Positions 35,355-45,278 are shown, counted from the first letter of the stretch. The stretch is 64,000 nt of DNA from Marinobacter litoralis (GCF_003336705.1 NZ_QMDL01000002.1:729262-793261), one strand, 5' to 3'. Numbers and translations: made by a program. Notes: a model not told the origin generated them from the letters alone.

Positions 35355-36272
35355 TCACAAATCAATCTGCATACCGTCCCACGATACTTCGATTCCGTGC
35401 GCCGCCAATTTGGCACGCTCCGGCGAGTCTTCGTTCAGGATCGGATTGGTATTGTTGATATGGATAAGGATCTTGCGGCTGGCGGGCAGGCTGTCGAGCA
35501 ATTCGATCATGCCGCCTTCACCCGACTGGGCTAAATGCCCCATTTGCTGACCGGTTCGGGTACCCACTTCCTGACGAATCATTTCATCATCGTGCCAGAC
35601 TGTACCGTCTACCAATAAAACATCGGCTTGCTGCATCCATGCCCGGATGCGTTCGTCCGGCTGACCAAGGCCCGGTGCGTAGAGCAGAGATTTATTCGCA
35701 ACACGATCCCGAATGAAAAGGCCAATGTTGTCGCCCGGGTGCGGGTTATCACGGCGAGGCGAGTATGGCGGCGCATTACTGAGCAACGGAATTGCCGTCA
35801 GCTCCAGTGAGGGTGCGCAAGGAATAGTGAAAGGATCTTGTTCCGAAGCATGGACTTCACACCAGTTGAGCCCGCCGTTCCAATGCTTAAGCATCTCGAA
35901 CAACGGAAAACCGCTGCTCAGATCATCACGAACCTGCGGCGTGCACCATACATCGAGGGGCAGTCCCTCACGCAGAGATAACAAGCCGGTGGTGTGGTCG
36001 ACCTGGCTGTCCATCAACACGATGGCAGAAATACCGGTATCGCGTAGAGCTCGGGCCGGCTGCATGGCTGGAAAATCGGCTAACTGCGCTCGAATATCAG
36101 GTGAGGCGTTAAACAGAATCCAGTGTTCACCATCGTCACTGATGGCTATGGATGATTGGGTGCGGGCACTGGCATTGAGGCTGCCGTCACGGAACCCGGA
36201 ACAGTTAGAACAATTACAGTTCCACTGAGGAAACCCGCCGCCCGCTCCAGAGCCCAGAATACGAATGTGCAT
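35355..36272 (-). CDS. pqqB: PQQ biosynthesis hydroxylase PqqB
   Basis: 305 residues with an MBL fold. N-terminus [15 protein letters not shown] and Cys-rich CNCSNC are typical, and the metal region is [17 protein letters not shown]. PqqB is an iron-dependent hydroxylase that acts on a di-amino acid intermediate from PqqA. It is followed by pqqC. A short hairpin separates it from pqqA. Confidence 0.97.
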   Translation of the reverse strand: MHIRILGSGAGGGFPQWNCNCSNCSGFRDGSLNASARTQSSIAISDDGEHWILFNASPDIRAQLADFPAMQPARALRDTGISAIVLMDSQVDHTTGLLSLREGLPLDVWCTPQVRDDLSSGFPLFEMLKHWNGGLNWCEVHASEQDPFTIPCAPSLELTAIPLLSNAPPYSPRRDNPHPGDNIGLFIRDRVANKSLLYAPGLGQPDERIRAWMQQADVLLVDGTVWHDDEMIRQEVGTRTGQQMGHLAQSGEGGMIELLDSLPASRKILIHINNTNPILNEDSPERAKLAAHGIEVSWDGMQIDL

Positions 36273-36300
36273 ACAAAACCTCCTGAGCCGGGATCAAACA

Positions 36301-36317
36301 GCCAGCCAAAGGCTGGC
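36301..36317 (-). terminator. Attenuating hairpin between pqqA and pqqB
   Basis: GCCAGCC-TTT-GGCTGGC (7-bp perfect stem) lies 10 nt after the pqqA stop on the coding strand, followed by TGTTTGATC. No long T run, so partial termination or RNA processing is more likely than full termination. This would let the small substrate peptide be made in excess over the enzymes. Confidence 0.55.
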
Positions 36318-36327
36318 CATCTGTTAC

Positions 36328-36399
36328 TCAGCGGTTAGCAAAGTACATGGTGACTTCGAAACCGATACGCAGGTCTTCATAAGCTGGTTTGGTCCACAT
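36328..36399 (-). CDS. pqqA: PQQ precursor peptide PqqA
   Basis: A 23-residue peptide starting MWTKPAYEDLRIGFEVTMYF and ending ANR. The conserved Glu (residue 15) and Tyr (residue 19), spaced E-x3-Y, are the residues that become PQQ. The start ATG 36399 is preceded by AGAGGTGATC. It is too short for ordinary gene finding but its identity is secure from sequence and from pqqBCDE downstream. It is divergent from the NosR-like gene, with the shared 16-bp box midway. Confidence 0.97.
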   Translation of the reverse strand: MWTKPAYEDLRIGFEVTMYFANR

Positions 36400-36507
36400 G
36401 ATGATCACCTCTTGTCATGATTATTAGTGCGTTGCATGTATGTATCCACACCCTTGGAAAGCCGAAGGGTACGATTTCATGCTAATGACAGAGGACCACT
36501 ATCCATA

Positions 36508-36523
36508 TGGTACTTTGGAACTG
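36508..36523. promoter_or_regulatory. Regulon box (a): TGGTACTTTGGAACTG
   Basis: Near-palindromic 16-mer lying 108 bp from the start codon of pqqA and 108 bp from that of the divergent NosR-like gene. It matches the motif found upstream of the other PQQ-system genes in the window (boxes b-f). A LuxR-type response regulator is the likely binder. Confidence 0.65.
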
Positions 36524-36631
36524 TTTTAGACCGCCTTAAAGTAGCAGCGCTTTGGCCCGCTGGTTCAATTGAGACTCCCCCGCAGGCACCTAACATGAGA
36601 CAGATACAATAATAATGTCAGGAGAAGTCTT

Positions 36632-38758
36632 ATGGCCGGGCGCTTGTTGCTCATCATCTTGATGGCATTCCCTTTATCAGGGCATACCGCGGAGGTACCT
36701 CAGGAAACCAAAGAGGTTATACAGGCGCTGTTTCCTTCGGCAACCGTCATTGAAGACAAGCTGCCCGACTTTCCCGTTTACCCGGTGTACCAATTGCAGG
36801 AGCTATTGGGCTACGCCTACGTCTCCACGGACTTCACCAAACTTCAGGGCTTTGCCGGAAAGCCGATCACCATGATGATCGGACTGGACACCAAAGGCCG
36901 CTTCACCGGGGTGAAAGTTCTGCACCATCACGAGCCGGTCTTCCTCCACGGCCTGGGCGAAGCGCCACTGACCGAGTTTGTGAACCAATACGAAGGCAGC
37001 GCCCTGACCGAACAGATCATCGTGCAGGCTTCCAGCCGTTCGGCGCGCAGCAACACCGGCGATCAGGTGTACTTCGACGGGGTCAGCAAAGCGACTGTTT
37101 CGGTGCTGATTATCAACGACACCATTCTTTCCTCTGCGCTTCAGGTGGCTCGAAACAAGCTCGAAGGCTTTACCCAAGCAGCCCCCACACAAGCCCGGCA
37201 AGATTTCTATGAGCCACTGAACTGGCAGCAGATGCTGGAGCGGGGTTACATCAACAAAGTCATCATTTCTTCGGACGAGGTCGAAGCGAATCTCGGGCGC
37301 CCATTGTCGGACTACCCCATGGATCTCGAACCGGAGCCCGGCGAACCTTTTACCGAACTGTACTATGCCTACATGAACTCACCGATGGTGGGTCGCAACC
37401 TACTGGGCGATCAGGCCTACGCATCATTCCTTGAGCGCCTGAACGACCAGGGCAAGGTGATGTTGCTTATGTCCCGAGGGGTTTTCCAGCATGTGAGCCC
37501 GGACTTTGTCCCCGGCAGTACCCCCAGCCGGACGGGGCTGAATCAGGGCCAGCTGGCCATCGAGCTACGGGATCTGAACTGGCTGGAAACCGGGCAAACT
37601 CTTGCCGCACCCGGAGCCCCCGTCATGGACGCGATGAATCTGTTTCGAGTGGGCGGAAACGCCGGCTTCAACCCCGGCTCCGAGGCCAGCTTTCACTTGG
37701 ACGTTGCTCTACCACGCAATCACCTGATCACTGATAACGCCCGTTTCACCATGCCCGTTGCGTTTGCCGATGAGCTGTTTGAAACGGTGGAGGTGCAAGC
37801 GGATCCGCGCCAAAATCGCGAGCCGGTTTGGGTGGGTCTTTGGAAAGAACGCGGGTGGCAAATCGCTTTGTTGGTGGCCGCTTTGTCGATACTCACGGTA
37901 TTTTTTGCCCGCCAGAAAACCCTGACCCGCCACCCGAAACTGGTGCACCGGTTCCGCTGGGGATTCCTGTTCTTCACGGTGTTCTTTATTGGCTTTTACG
38001 CCCAAGGCCAGCTTTCTGTGGTGAATATTTACACGCTGTTCCTCGCCCTGTGGGACGGGTTCTCCCTGAACGTCTTCCTGCTGGACCCGGTTATTTTCAT
38101 TCTCTGGATGTACACCTTCGCCACCTTGTTTATCTGGGGGCGCGGCTTGTTTTGTGGCTGGCTGTGCCCGTTCGGGGCGCTACAGGAAATGGCTTCCTGG
38201 CTTGGGCGAAAACTCGGATTGCGTCAGATTAAAATACCCGAACGCCTGCACCGCCAGCTTATCCTGCTGAAATACCCAATTCTGCTGACGCTGGTCGGTA
38301 CCGCGTTCTATTCATTAACACTTGCAGAACAGTTGGCCGAGGTCGAGCCGTTCAAAACCAGCATTACCCTGCACTTTGTACGGTATTGGCCCTTCGTAGC
38401 GTACGCCGCCATTCTGCTGGTCATCGGCATGTTTGTGCACAAATTCTACTGCCGATACCTGTGCCCGCTAGGCGCCGGGCTTGCTGTACTGGGGCGCTTC
38501 CGTCTGTTCAGCTGGCTGGATCGGGTCAAACGATGCGGGCAACCCTGCCAGCACTGCAAGAACGAGTGTGGCATCAATGCCATCCGAAAAGATGGTCGTG
38601 TGGATTACGACGAGTGTATTCAGTGCTTGGAATGCGTGGTGATATTACGTGACCAGAACCAGTGCGTGGATGCCATTGTTCGCAACAAACAACAGCAAAA
38701 ACAGGCAAGGATCCTGGCCACGGATGCTACACCACGCCAGACCTCAGCAGCGCATTGA
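36632..38758 (+). CDS. NosR/NirI-like flavin and iron-sulfur membrane protein
   Basis: 708 residues. A signal peptide (about 1-20) leads into a periplasmic FMN-binding-type domain, where DGVSKATVS resembles the flavinylation motif Dgx(S/T)gAT with Lys in place of Gly. Six or so membrane segments follow (from about residue 405), with CGWLCPFGALQE (C508, C512) and CRYLCPLGAG (C607, C611) at membrane edges. The C-terminus has two cluster-binding stretches beginning C635 and about C663. NosR proteins pass electrons across the inner membrane or regulate expression. No nos, nir or nitrous-oxide gene is present, so a role with PQQ alcohol oxidation is inferred from the pqqA-facing position and shared box. 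Confidence 0.85.
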   Translation: MAGRLLLIILMAFPLSGHTAEVPQETKEVIQALFPSATVIEDKLPDFPVYPVYQLQELLGYAYVSTDFTKLQGFAGKPITMMIGLDTKGRFTGVKVLHHHEPVFLHGLGEAPLTEFVNQYEGSALTEQIIVQASSRSARSNTGDQVYFDGVSKATVSVLIINDTILSSALQVARNKLEGFTQAAPTQARQDFYEPLNWQQMLERGYINKVIISSDEVEANLGRPLSDYPMDLEPEPGEPFTELYYAYMNSPMVGRNLLGDQAYASFLERLNDQGKVMLLMSRGVFQHVSPDFVPGSTPSRTGLNQGQLAIELRDLNWLETGQTLAAPGAPVMDAMNLFRVGGNAGFNPGSEASFHLDVALPRNHLITDNARFTMPVAFADELFETVEVQADPRQNREPVWVGLWKERGWQIALLVAALSILTVFFARQKTLTRHPKLVHRFRWGFLFFTVFFIGFYAQGQLSVVNIYTLFLALWDGFSLNVFLLDPVIFILWMYTFATLFIWGRGLFCGWLCPFGALQEMASWLGRKLGLRQIKIPERLHRQLILLKYPILLTLVGTAFYSLTLAEQLAEVEPFKTSITLHFVRYWPFVAYAAILLVIGMFVHKFYCRYLCPLGAGLAVLGRFRLFSWLDRVKRCGQPCQHCKNECGINAIRKDGRVDYDECIQCLECVVILRDQNQCVDAIVRNKQQQKQARILATDATPRQTSAAH

Positions 38759-38774
38759 AACGCGCTGCCGGGGG

Positions 38775-39758
38775 CTATTCGGCTACGGGGATCACGATGC
38801 GCCCACGAATGGTTCCGTCCATAAACTGGCTCGCGGCCTGGATGGCCTCATCAAATGGCACTTCGGTGATCATGCTGTCCAGCAGTTCCGGGGAAAGGTC
38901 TTGCGCCAGCCGTTCCCAAGCCTCTAGGCGGTCCTTTTTGGGTGCCATGACACTGTCGACACCGCACAAGGTAACGCTCCGGAGAATAAAAGGCGCGACC
39001 GTCGCAGGGAAGTCCATGCCCGCAGCCAGCCCACAAGCCGCGACAACGCCTCGATACTTCATACCAGCGCACACGTTGGCCAGAACATGACCCCCAGCAA
39101 CATCAATTGCACCCGCCCAGGTTTCCCGGGCCAAAGGCTTACCCGGCTCGCTCAATTCCGCTCGATCCAGAATCTGTTTGGCGCCAAGAGATCTGAGATA
39201 ACTTTCCTCTTCTGGCTTACCTGTTACCGCCGTCACCGAATAGCCTAACTTGGCCAGAATCGCGACGGCAACACTGCCGACGCCGCCGGTTGCGCCAGTG
39301 ACTAAGATGTCGCCGGAATCCGGTGTGACGCCGTGTTTTTCCAACGCCAACACGCACAACATCGCGGTATACCCTGCGGTGCCGATGGCCATGGCCTGGC
39401 GCGCTGTAAACGATGCTGGTAGCGGAATCAGCCAATCACCTGACAAGCGCGCTTTCTGAGCAAGGCCACCCCAATGTTTTTCACCGACACCCCAGCCGTT
39501 GAGCACGACTTCATCACCGGCTTTAAACTCCGGGTTGGATGATTCAGTGACCACACCGGCCAAATCAATGCCCGGAACCATCGGGTAGGATTTCGCAATC
39601 GGAGCAGTGCCAGTAATCGCCAATGCATCCTTGTAGTTCAGCGTGCTGTAGGCGACATCGACGGAGACATCACCTTCCGGCAACCAAGCCTCGTCAATGG
39701 ATTTTAGGGACACTTGCTGGTCGCCCCGGCTGCCTTCCATCAAAATACCTTTGAACAT
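38775..39758 (-). CDS. acuI: Acryloyl-CoA reductase-like MDR dehydrogenase (AcuI/YhdH)
   Basis: 327 residues of the medium-chain dehydrogenase superfamily. The nucleotide-binding [19 protein letters not shown] is present; the zinc ligands of true alcohol dehydrogenases are absent, as in AcuI/YhdH. AcuI reduces toxic acryloyl-CoA to propionyl-CoA using NADPH. This can come from DMSP or from odd-chain metabolism. It is 46 bp downstream of a TetR regulator in the same direction, the AcuR-AcuI type of arrangement. Its stop lies 16 bp from the convergent NosR-like stop. Confidence 0.85.
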   Translation of the reverse strand: MFKGILMEGSRGDQQVSLKSIDEAWLPEGDVSVDVAYSTLNYKDALAITGTAPIAKSYPMVPGIDLAGVVTESSNPEFKAGDEVVLNGWGVGEKHWGGLAQKARLSGDWLIPLPASFTARQAMAIGTAGYTAMLCVLALEKHGVTPDSGDILVTGATGGVGSVAVAILAKLGYSVTAVTGKPEEESYLRSLGAKQILDRAELSEPGKPLARETWAGAIDVAGGHVLANVCAGMKYRGVVAACGLAAGMDFPATVAPFILRSVTLCGVDSVMAPKKDRLEAWERLAQDLSPELLDSMITEVPFDEAIQAASQFMDGTIRGRIVIPVAE

Positions 39759-39804
39759 ATTGCCTCCAACGATTCTGTTTTGTGATTTGAATCAGGCTGC
39801 TTGA

Positions 39805-40443
39805 TCAGCAACCACGCACCAACGCCATAAAGCCGCTGGCAAATTGCTCCAGAGGTTGCGAGGACTGCTCGAGCTTGGCGCGCAATACCGCGCCCTCCCA
39901 ACCAATCCAGAAAAACTGTGCCATCTGCTCCGGCACCAAGTGCTGGGGAGCCTCCCCCGCCTGTCGGGCTTCTTCAAGTACCCGGGCTATCCGGGCTTCC
40001 CAATCTCGGAATACATCACTTAGCAGGCCGCGAAAACTCTCCGGCAGCGCAGCCATTTCCTGCCCCATATTTCCGATCAGGCAACCGCGCCTGTAATCGA
40101 ACTTTTCCATGCCAAGCTTGGCGTCTTCCACAAAACCCTGAATTCTGGCAAGCGGTGTCAGGGAACTGTCCGCTAACGAACGTTCCAGCTTGTTGGCGAA
40201 AAACAGGCCGTAGGCCTCAATCAGCGCTTTACCGAAAGCTTCTTTGTTGTCGAAGTAATGGTAGAAAGAGCCTTTAGGCACCTTGGCCTGGCGCAAAATT
40301 TCATCAAGCCCTGTGTAGGAATAACCCTTCTCTGTTAACGCTGCCAGCCCAACCCCAATCAAAGCCTGCCGGGTGTCCTGATAACCGGCGCTCTGACTTT
40401 TAGGGGGCCGCCCTCTTTTGCGCTTGACTGGAAACGTATCCAC
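39805..40443 (-). CDS. TetR-family repressor of the acuI-like gene
   Basis: 212 residues. The N-terminal basic stretch RKRGRPPKS precedes a helix-turn-helix (YTGLDEILRQAKVPKGSFYHYF). GTG 40443 has AGGAG 5 nt upstream, while GTG 40449 lies almost on the Shine-Dalgarno, so the shorter start is chosen. Two palindromes directly upstream suggest autoregulation. The acuI-like gene follows, so it is likely the target; the ligand may be acrylate or acryloyl-CoA, as for AcuR, but this protein could instead sense electrophiles. Confidence 0.85.
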   Translation of the reverse strand: MDTFPVKRKRGRPPKSQSAGYQDTRQALIGVGLAALTEKGYSYTGLDEILRQAKVPKGSFYHYFDNKEAFGKALIEAYGLFFANKLERSLADSSLTPLARIQGFVEDAKLGMEKFDYRRGCLIGNMGQEMAALPESFRGLLSDVFRDWEARIARVLEEARQAGEAPQHLVPEQMAQFFWIGWEGAVLRAKLEQSSQPLEQFASGFMALVRGC

Positions 40444-40459
40444 ATCCACTCCTATATTT

Positions 40460-40507
40460 TAGACCGACCGTCTAATTAATTAACAAAAGAATACGACCGA
40501 TCGTCTA
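40460..40507. promoter_or_regulatory. Paired TetR operators upstream of tetR-acuI
   Basis: TAGACCGACCGTCTA (40460-40474) is a palindrome with TAGAC arms, and TACGACCGATCGTCTA (40492-40507) repeats the core GACCGA/TCGTC. The pair begins 16 bp upstream of the chosen start (GTG 40443). TAGAC-type half sites are common for TetR repressors. Confidence 0.7.
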
Positions 40508-40518
40508 TTAAATCAAAT

Positions 40519-40546
40519 AAAAAAGGCCCTGGGATCGGGCCAAAAA
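40519..40546. terminator. Bidirectional terminator
   Basis: GGCCC-N7-GGGCC flanked by A6 upstream and A5 downstream on the + strand gives T runs on both sides of the hairpin. It lies in the 169-bp gap (40508-40675) between the aldehyde dehydrogenase stop and the tetR operators, so it can terminate the aldehyde dehydrogenase transcript. A GCGCTC hairpin also lies nearby. Confidence 0.7.
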
Positions 40547-40675
40547 GAGAGGCAAATCTATTCCCGCGCTCGGAAGAGCGCCCCGGCAGGTGCCGGGTTT
40601 AACAAAAGCACAATCCCTGTGCGGTCACACAAAAACGGGACCGGTACGAACCGACCCCTTACTGCCGTTTACAGA

Positions 40676-42196
40676 TCAGAAAAATCCAAGAGGATTAGTG
40701 TCGTAGCTGGTCAACATACACTTGGTCTGCTGATAGTGTTCCAGCGCCATCTTGTGGGTCTCGCGGCCAACACCGGACTTCTTGTAACCACCGAAGGCCG
40801 CGTGGGCAGGGTATGCGTGGTAGCAGTTCATCCAGACCCGACCGGCCTGGATATTGCGGCCCATGCGGTACGCAAGATTGGTGTCGCGGGTCCACACGCC
40901 GGCACCCAGACCAAACTCGGTGTCGTTGGCGATGGCCAGGGCTTCTTCCTCGGTCTTAAAGGTGGTGACGCCCACCACCGGGCCGAAGATTTCTTCCTGG
41001 AACACCCGCATCTTGTTGTCGCCCTTGAACAGGGTCGGCTGGATGTAGAAACCGTTGTTGAACTCGCCTTCCAGATGCTCGCGGTCACCACCGGTCAGCA
41101 CAACCGCGCCTTCCTGACGACCAATTTCCATGTACGACATGATTTTGTCGAACTGTTCCTTGGACGCCTGAGCACCAACCTGAACGTCGGTATCCAACGG
41201 GTTGCCACGCTTGATGGCCTTGGTGCGCTCAACCACTTTCTGCATGAACTCTTCGAACATATCTTCCTGAACCAGCGCCCGTGACGGGCAGGTGCAGACT
41301 TCGCCCTGGTTGAAGAACGCCAGCACCAGGCCTTCCACGCACTTGTCGATGAACTCCGGCTCTGCCTTCATCACATCAGAGAAATAGATGTTAGGGGACT
41401 TGCCACCCAGCTCAACCGTGGACGGAATAATGTTTTCGGCTGCACACTTGAGGATGTGCGAGCCAACCGGGGTGGAGCCAGTGAAGGCGATCTTGGCAAT
41501 ACGCTTGCTGGTGGCCAGGGCCTGGCCGGCTTCGATGCCGTAGCCGTTGACAATGTTGAGCACGCCCGGCGGCAGCAAGTCGCCAATGATTTCCATCAGC
41601 ACCAGGATGCTGGCCGGGGTCTGCTCGGCGGGTTTCAGCACGGTGCAGTTACCGGCGGCCAGGCATGGGCCCAGCTTCCAGGCCGCCATCAGCAGCGGGA
41701 AGTTCCAGGGGATAATCTGACCAACCACGCCCAGCGGTTCATGGAAATGATAAGCTACGGTGTTGTGGTCGATCTCACCCATGTGACCTTCCTGGGCACG
41801 CAGGCAGCCTGCGAAGTAACGGAAGTGGTCGGCCGCCAGCGGGATGTCGGCATTCAGGGTTTCACGAACGGCCTTGCCGTTGTCCCAGGTCTCCGCCACC
41901 GCCAGCTTTTCGAGATTGGCCTCGATACGATCAGCAATTTTAAGCAGGATGTTGGAACGCTCTGTAGGGGATGTTTTGCCCCAGGCCGGCGCGGCCTTGT
42001 GGGCGGCGTCGAGCGCCAGCTCGATGTCTTCAGCGCTGGAACGCGGAATTTCACAGAAAACCTCGCCGGTGACCGGCGTGATATTTTCGAAATACTGGCC
42101 TTTTACCGGCGCTACCCATTCACCGCCAATGTAGTTCTCGTAGCGGGATTTGAATGAAACAACGGAGCCTTCCTTACCTGGTTGTGCGTAGATCAT
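40676..42196 (-). CDS. exaC: NAD+-dependent aldehyde dehydrogenase, ExaC/PedI type
   Basis: 506 residues from ATG 42196, exactly the length of ExaC. It oxidises acetaldehyde and similar aldehydes from PQQ alcohol dehydrogenases. Cofactor region [13 protein letters not shown], catalytic Glu in VELGGKSPN and catalytic Cys in [11 protein letters not shown] are present; the double Cys (CTC) is typical of this subgroup. N-terminus has no signal peptide, so it works in the cytoplasm. It lies after the PedH-like gene in the same direction but has its own regulon box (b) upstream, 112 bp from the start. Confidence 0.93.
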   Translation of the reverse strand: MIYAQPGKEGSVVSFKSRYENYIGGEWVAPVKGQYFENITPVTGEVFCEIPRSSAEDIELALDAAHKAAPAWGKTSPTERSNILLKIADRIEANLEKLAVAETWDNGKAVRETLNADIPLAADHFRYFAGCLRAQEGHMGEIDHNTVAYHFHEPLGVVGQIIPWNFPLLMAAWKLGPCLAAGNCTVLKPAEQTPASILVLMEIIGDLLPPGVLNIVNGYGIEAGQALATSKRIAKIAFTGSTPVGSHILKCAAENIIPSTVELGGKSPNIYFSDVMKAEPEFIDKCVEGLVLAFFNQGEVCTCPSRALVQEDMFEEFMQKVVERTKAIKRGNPLDTDVQVGAQASKEQFDKIMSYMEIGRQEGAVVLTGGDREHLEGEFNNGFYIQPTLFKGDNKMRVFQEEIFGPVVGVTTFKTEEEALAIANDTEFGLGAGVWTRDTNLAYRMGRNIQAGRVWMNCYHAYPAHAAFGGYKKSGVGRETHKMALEHYQQTKCMLTSYDTNPLGFF

Positions 42197-42308
42197 GACG
42201 TTGACCTCTTTGTTGTGTTTGTCGCTTGGCAACGCGGCCTTTCGCGTTTACGTATTCAATGTAGTCGCCACACGCTGATTCGTGAATGATTCGTTGGAGG
42301 GGAACCAC

Positions 42309-42324
42309 TGGTACCTTGGTAGTA
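42309..42324. promoter_or_regulatory. Regulon box (b): TGGTACCTTGGTAGTA
   Basis: 16-bp element 112 bp from the start codon of the ExaC-type gene, in the gap to the PedH-like gene. It is close to the consensus of all sites and one of the best matches. Confidence 0.7.
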
Positions 42325-42400
42325 GATGCCGGGGTGCCAGCAATCGCAAAGATAAAAAAAGGGCCACCCGCAGGCAGCCCGAAGAGACACTCAACTCAGC

Positions 42401-44176
42401 TTATTTAGCGGCAACACGATCCTTGGGCAGCTTGAACGTCCAGACCATACCACCCTGGTTGAAATCCTTGACCACCTTGGCCACTTCCCCGCCCCAAAGG
42501 GGTACAGCACCACCCCAGCCAGAGAGGACTGACACGTACTGTTCGCCATCCATGGTCCAGGTGACCGGTGTACCAACCACGCCTGAACCGGTATTGAACT
42601 TGTAGAGTTCTTCGCCGGTCTTCGCATCAAAGGCTTTCAGGTAGCCTTCCGGGGTTCCTGTGAACACCAGGTCTCCCGCAGTGGTCATTACGCCACCCCA
42701 AAGAGGGGCCGGGTTCTCGTAGCGCCAGACTTCCTCACCGGTTTTCGGATCCATGGCCCGGAGCACGCCGATATAGTCTTCATTCGCGGGCTTGATGGTG
42801 AAGCCGGCACCCAGGAAAGCCGCGCCCTTCTTATAGGAAACTGGCTCGTTCCAGATGTCCATCGACCACTCGTTCGACGGCACGTAGAAGAGCTCGGTTT
42901 GCGGGTTGTAGGCCATCGGCATCCAGTTCTTGCCGCCCAGGAAGGCCGGTTGGGCCACTACCGTTTCACCCTTGCCAGCTTCAGAGTTCGAGGGATCGCC
43001 AGGGCGACCGTTCTCGGCAAAGATCGGCCGGCCGGTTTCCGGATCCAGGCCTTCAGCCCAGGTGATCTTGTCGACAAACGGGAAGCCGCGAATGAAATCA
43101 CCGTTCTCGCGGTTAAGCACGTAGAAGAAGCCGTTACGGTCAGCAGTAGCCGCCGCTTTGATGGTCTTGCCGTTTTCCTTAAGATCAAACGAGATCAACT
43201 CGTTTACGCCATCGTAATCCCAGCCGTCATGGGGCGTGGTCTGGAAGTGCCACTTGATGCTGCCATCATCAGGATCAATGGCCAGGCGTGAAGACGAGAA
43301 CAGATTGTCGCCCGGGCGCAGATGAGAGTTCCAGGGAGCCGGGTTGCCTGTGCCAAAGAACAGAGAGTCGGTCTCTTCATCGTAGGTGCCGCCCAGCCAG
43401 GTTGCAGCACCACCATTTTTCCACATATCGCCCGGCCAGGTCTGTCCGGCTTTACCACCAGAAATACCGCTCTCGATTTTCTTGCCGTCTTTGTAGACGT
43501 ACCCCATGTGGCCTTCAACGGTCGGACGGGTCCACATCAGGTCACCAGTGTTAGCGTCGTAGGCCTCTACCTTACCCACAATACCGAATTCACCGCCGGA
43601 TACGCCGGTGATCACTTTGCCCTTAACAATCAGTGGTGCAGCTGTGATGGCATAACCTGCCTGGTAATCAGCTACTTTCTTGATCCACATGGGCTTGCCG
43701 GTGTCTTTATTCAGCGCCACCAGCTTTGCGTCCAGAGTGCCGAAGATCACCTTGTCGTTATACAGCGCCACACCCCGGTTAACCACGTCGCAGCAAGGCA
43801 TGATGCCATCCGGCAGCCGGGCATCGTACTGCCAGATTTCCTCACCGGTCTTCACATCAATGGCATAGACACGGGAATAGGAAGCCGTTACATACATCAC
43901 GCCGTCCTTGATCATGGGCTGGGATTCCTGCCCCCTCATTTTCTCACCACCAAAGGCAAAGCCCCACACCGGCTGCAGGTGTTTTACATTGTCGGTATTC
44001 AGGTCCGTCAGTGGGCTGAAGCGCTGGCCCTGGAGGCCCATGCCATAGCTAACGATGTCGTCGGTGGTTTCGGCGTCTTTCAGAATATCTTCATCGGTTA
44101 CCGCATGGGCCCCGCAGGATACGGCCAGTGCCAGTGCACTGGCGGCAATGCGAATCCCGAATTTGTTCGATCTCAT
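42401..44176 (-). CDS. pedH: PQQ-dependent alcohol dehydrogenase, lanthanide type (PedH-like)
   Basis: 591 residues from ATG 44176. Signal peptide to about residue 25 ([12 protein letters not shown]), then an eight-bladed propeller. Adjacent Cys 128-129 in [10 protein letters not shown] form the vicinal disulfide near PQQ. Metal ligands: E196 ([10 protein letters not shown]), N278 (GTGNPAPWN) and catalytic D320 in [12 protein letters not shown]322, two residues after the catalytic Asp, is the extra Asp of lanthanide enzymes such as XoxF and PedH; calcium enzymes have Ala or Ser there. It therefore most likely uses La-Nd type ions to oxidise alcohols in the periplasm. A regulon half site lies 122 bp upstream. 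Confidence 0.93.
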   Translation of the reverse strand: MRSNKFGIRIAASALALAVSCGAHAVTDEDILKDAETTDDIVSYGMGLQGQRFSPLTDLNTDNVKHLQPVWGFAFGGEKMRGQESQPMIKDGVMYVTASYSRVYAIDVKTGEEIWQYDARLPDGIMPCCDVVNRGVALYNDKVIFGTLDAKLVALNKDTGKPMWIKKVADYQAGYAITAAPLIVKGKVITGVSGGEFGIVGKVEAYDANTGDLMWTRPTVEGHMGYVYKDGKKIESGISGGKAGQTWPGDMWKNGGAATWLGGTYDEETDSLFFGTGNPAPWNSHLRPGDNLFSSSRLAIDPDDGSIKWHFQTTPHDGWDYDGVNELISFDLKENGKTIKAAATADRNGFFYVLNRENGDFIRGFPFVDKITWAEGLDPETGRPIFAENGRPGDPSNSEAGKGETVVAQPAFLGGKNWMPMAYNPQTELFYVPSNEWSMDIWNEPVSYKKGAAFLGAGFTIKPANEDYIGVLRAMDPKTGEEVWRYENPAPLWGGVMTTAGDLVFTGTPEGYLKAFDAKTGEELYKFNTGSGVVGTPVTWTMDGEQYVSVLSGWGGAVPLWGGEVAKVVKDFNQGGMVWTFKLPKDRVAAK

Positions 44177-44297
44177 GGTTGCGCTCTCCAAGTCTCTTGT
44201 TGTCAGTTTCGAGCCGAACCGGGAAGTTTTCCCGACCCTGCGTTGATTTTTCGCAAACCTCGCAAACTCAACAATTGCCCCCACGGACAGGTTTTCT

Positions 44298-44312
44298 CAT
44301 CACTTGGTAGTA
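44298..44312. promoter_or_regulatory. Regulon half box (c): CACTTGGTAGTA
   Basis: Only the right half YTTGGTAGTA matches the regulon motif, 122 bp from the PedH-like start. The left arm is degenerate (CATC). Closer to the gene, at about 44219-44234, is CGGGAA-N3/4-TTCCCG, related to the TTTTCCCGA repeats upstream of pedE. The weaker site fits separate control of the lanthanide enzyme. Confidence 0.5.
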
Positions 44313-44321
44313 AGACCCGCC

Positions 44322-45278
44322 CTATTTCTGGCCTTCTGCCTGCGCAATGGCTTCCTCACTCAGGAAATCCCGGTAATAGCCCGGCACGCTGTAAGCAAGC
44401 TCCATTCCGGTGAAAGCCTCACTAAGGGTTCCCTCGGTAACCAGTCGATTAACAATTCCCTCAATGGCATAACCCAGCTGACGGTGGGTATGCTTGACCG
44501 CCATTCCCACATCCCAGACCTGCTTCATCAACCCCGGGAAACCATTCTGGGCCTGCATAAAGGCCTCATTCTCAGGCTTTGCCAGCTCATGGTGGATTTC
44601 TGCTCGCATCCCCATAACGGCACTGACCTCGCCATTGCGCATGGCTTCAAACGCTGCCCTGACGTTGGGGTAGTGGCGCACCTGGTTGCGCATTCGCCCC
44701 TGCAACGCGGAACTCAGATAGAAATCCGGCAAGGTATCAATCTCAACACCGATGGGGTGGTACTGGAACACCGCCACGGTATCGACGGTATCGAGCTTTT
44801 CCGGGTTATAGGCAATTTGCCAGGTTTCCTGCTGGTAGGGGCCGAACAGCACCACCTGCTCATTGATGTATTCACCGGTGGAATCCTGCATGTAGGCGTA
44901 CTGCTTGTCGTAAGGCACCCGCATCATCACGTCCGCCAGCCGCTGCTTGTCCAGGTAGTGGCCTTTCCACACGTTGTTGCGCAGGTCATCTCCCAGCTCT
45001 TCGTCCGGGATGATCCAGTGCACTCGGAACTCCACACCCATTTCCTGTGCAATCAGCTTCCCTAGTTCCACATCAATACCCCGGGGCTGCCCATCCACCT
45101 CATAGGAGTAGGGAGGAAAGTCCCGATATACCCCCACTTTCAGGTAACCGGAATCCAGAACGATGTCGTAAGTGCGATCCGCCGGCCGGTTCAGCAGCTC
45201 GTCACCATCGTTAACCTCCTGGGCCACCACGGGCAGCGACAAGAACACAGAGATCAGAAAGGATAGAATTATTTTCAT
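44322..45278 (-). CDS. Quinoprotein-associated periplasmic binding protein (MoxJ/PedG-like)
   Basis: 318 residues from ATG 45278, with signal peptide MKIILSFLISVFLSLPVVA. The body is a type II solute-binding fold (LKVGVYRDFPPYSYEVDGQPRG, amino-acid-binding protein pattern) as in MoxJ and XoxJ, the proteins that accompany PQQ alcohol dehydrogenases. They are thought to help load or mature the dehydrogenase rather than feed a transporter, and no permease is adjacent. It lies between the PedH-like gene and the cytochrome gene, all read leftward, so the order is cytochrome, binding protein, dehydrogenase. Confidence 0.88.
   Translation of the reverse strand: MKIILSFLISVFLSLPVVAQEVNDGDELLNRPADRTYDIVLDSGYLKVGVYRDFPPYSYEVDGQPRGIDVELGKLIAQEMGVEFRVHWIIPDEELGDDLRNNVWKGHYLDKQRLADVMMRVPYDKQYAYMQDSTGEYINEQVVLFGPYQQETWQIAYNPEKLDTVDTVAVFQYHPIGVEIDTLPDFYLSSALQGRMRNQVRHYPNVRAAFEAMRNGEVSAVMGMRAEIHHELAKPENEAFMQAQNGFPGLMKQVWDVGMAVKHTHRQLGYAIEGIVNRLVTEGTLSEAFTGMELAYSVPGYYRDFLSEEAIAQAEGQK

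Noticed and set aside
36427-36612. Small plus-strand frame in the pqqA/NosR-like promoter region
   Set aside because: It lies over the regulon box, has no ribosome site and no protein-like pattern; treated as regulatory DNA.
42401-44176. MxaF/XoxF methanol dehydrogenase assignment
   Set aside because: No MxaI small subunit or methylotrophy genes are present, and the order cytochrome-MoxJ-like-dehydrogenase-ExaC with the Ped-like transporter matches Pseudomonas alcohol oxidation; only the metal signature is shared with XoxF.
43322-44413. A 363-codon frame on the plus strand opposite the PedH-like gene
   Set aside because: Antisense shadow of a highly conserved quinoprotein gene; it lacks domain features and a ribosome site.
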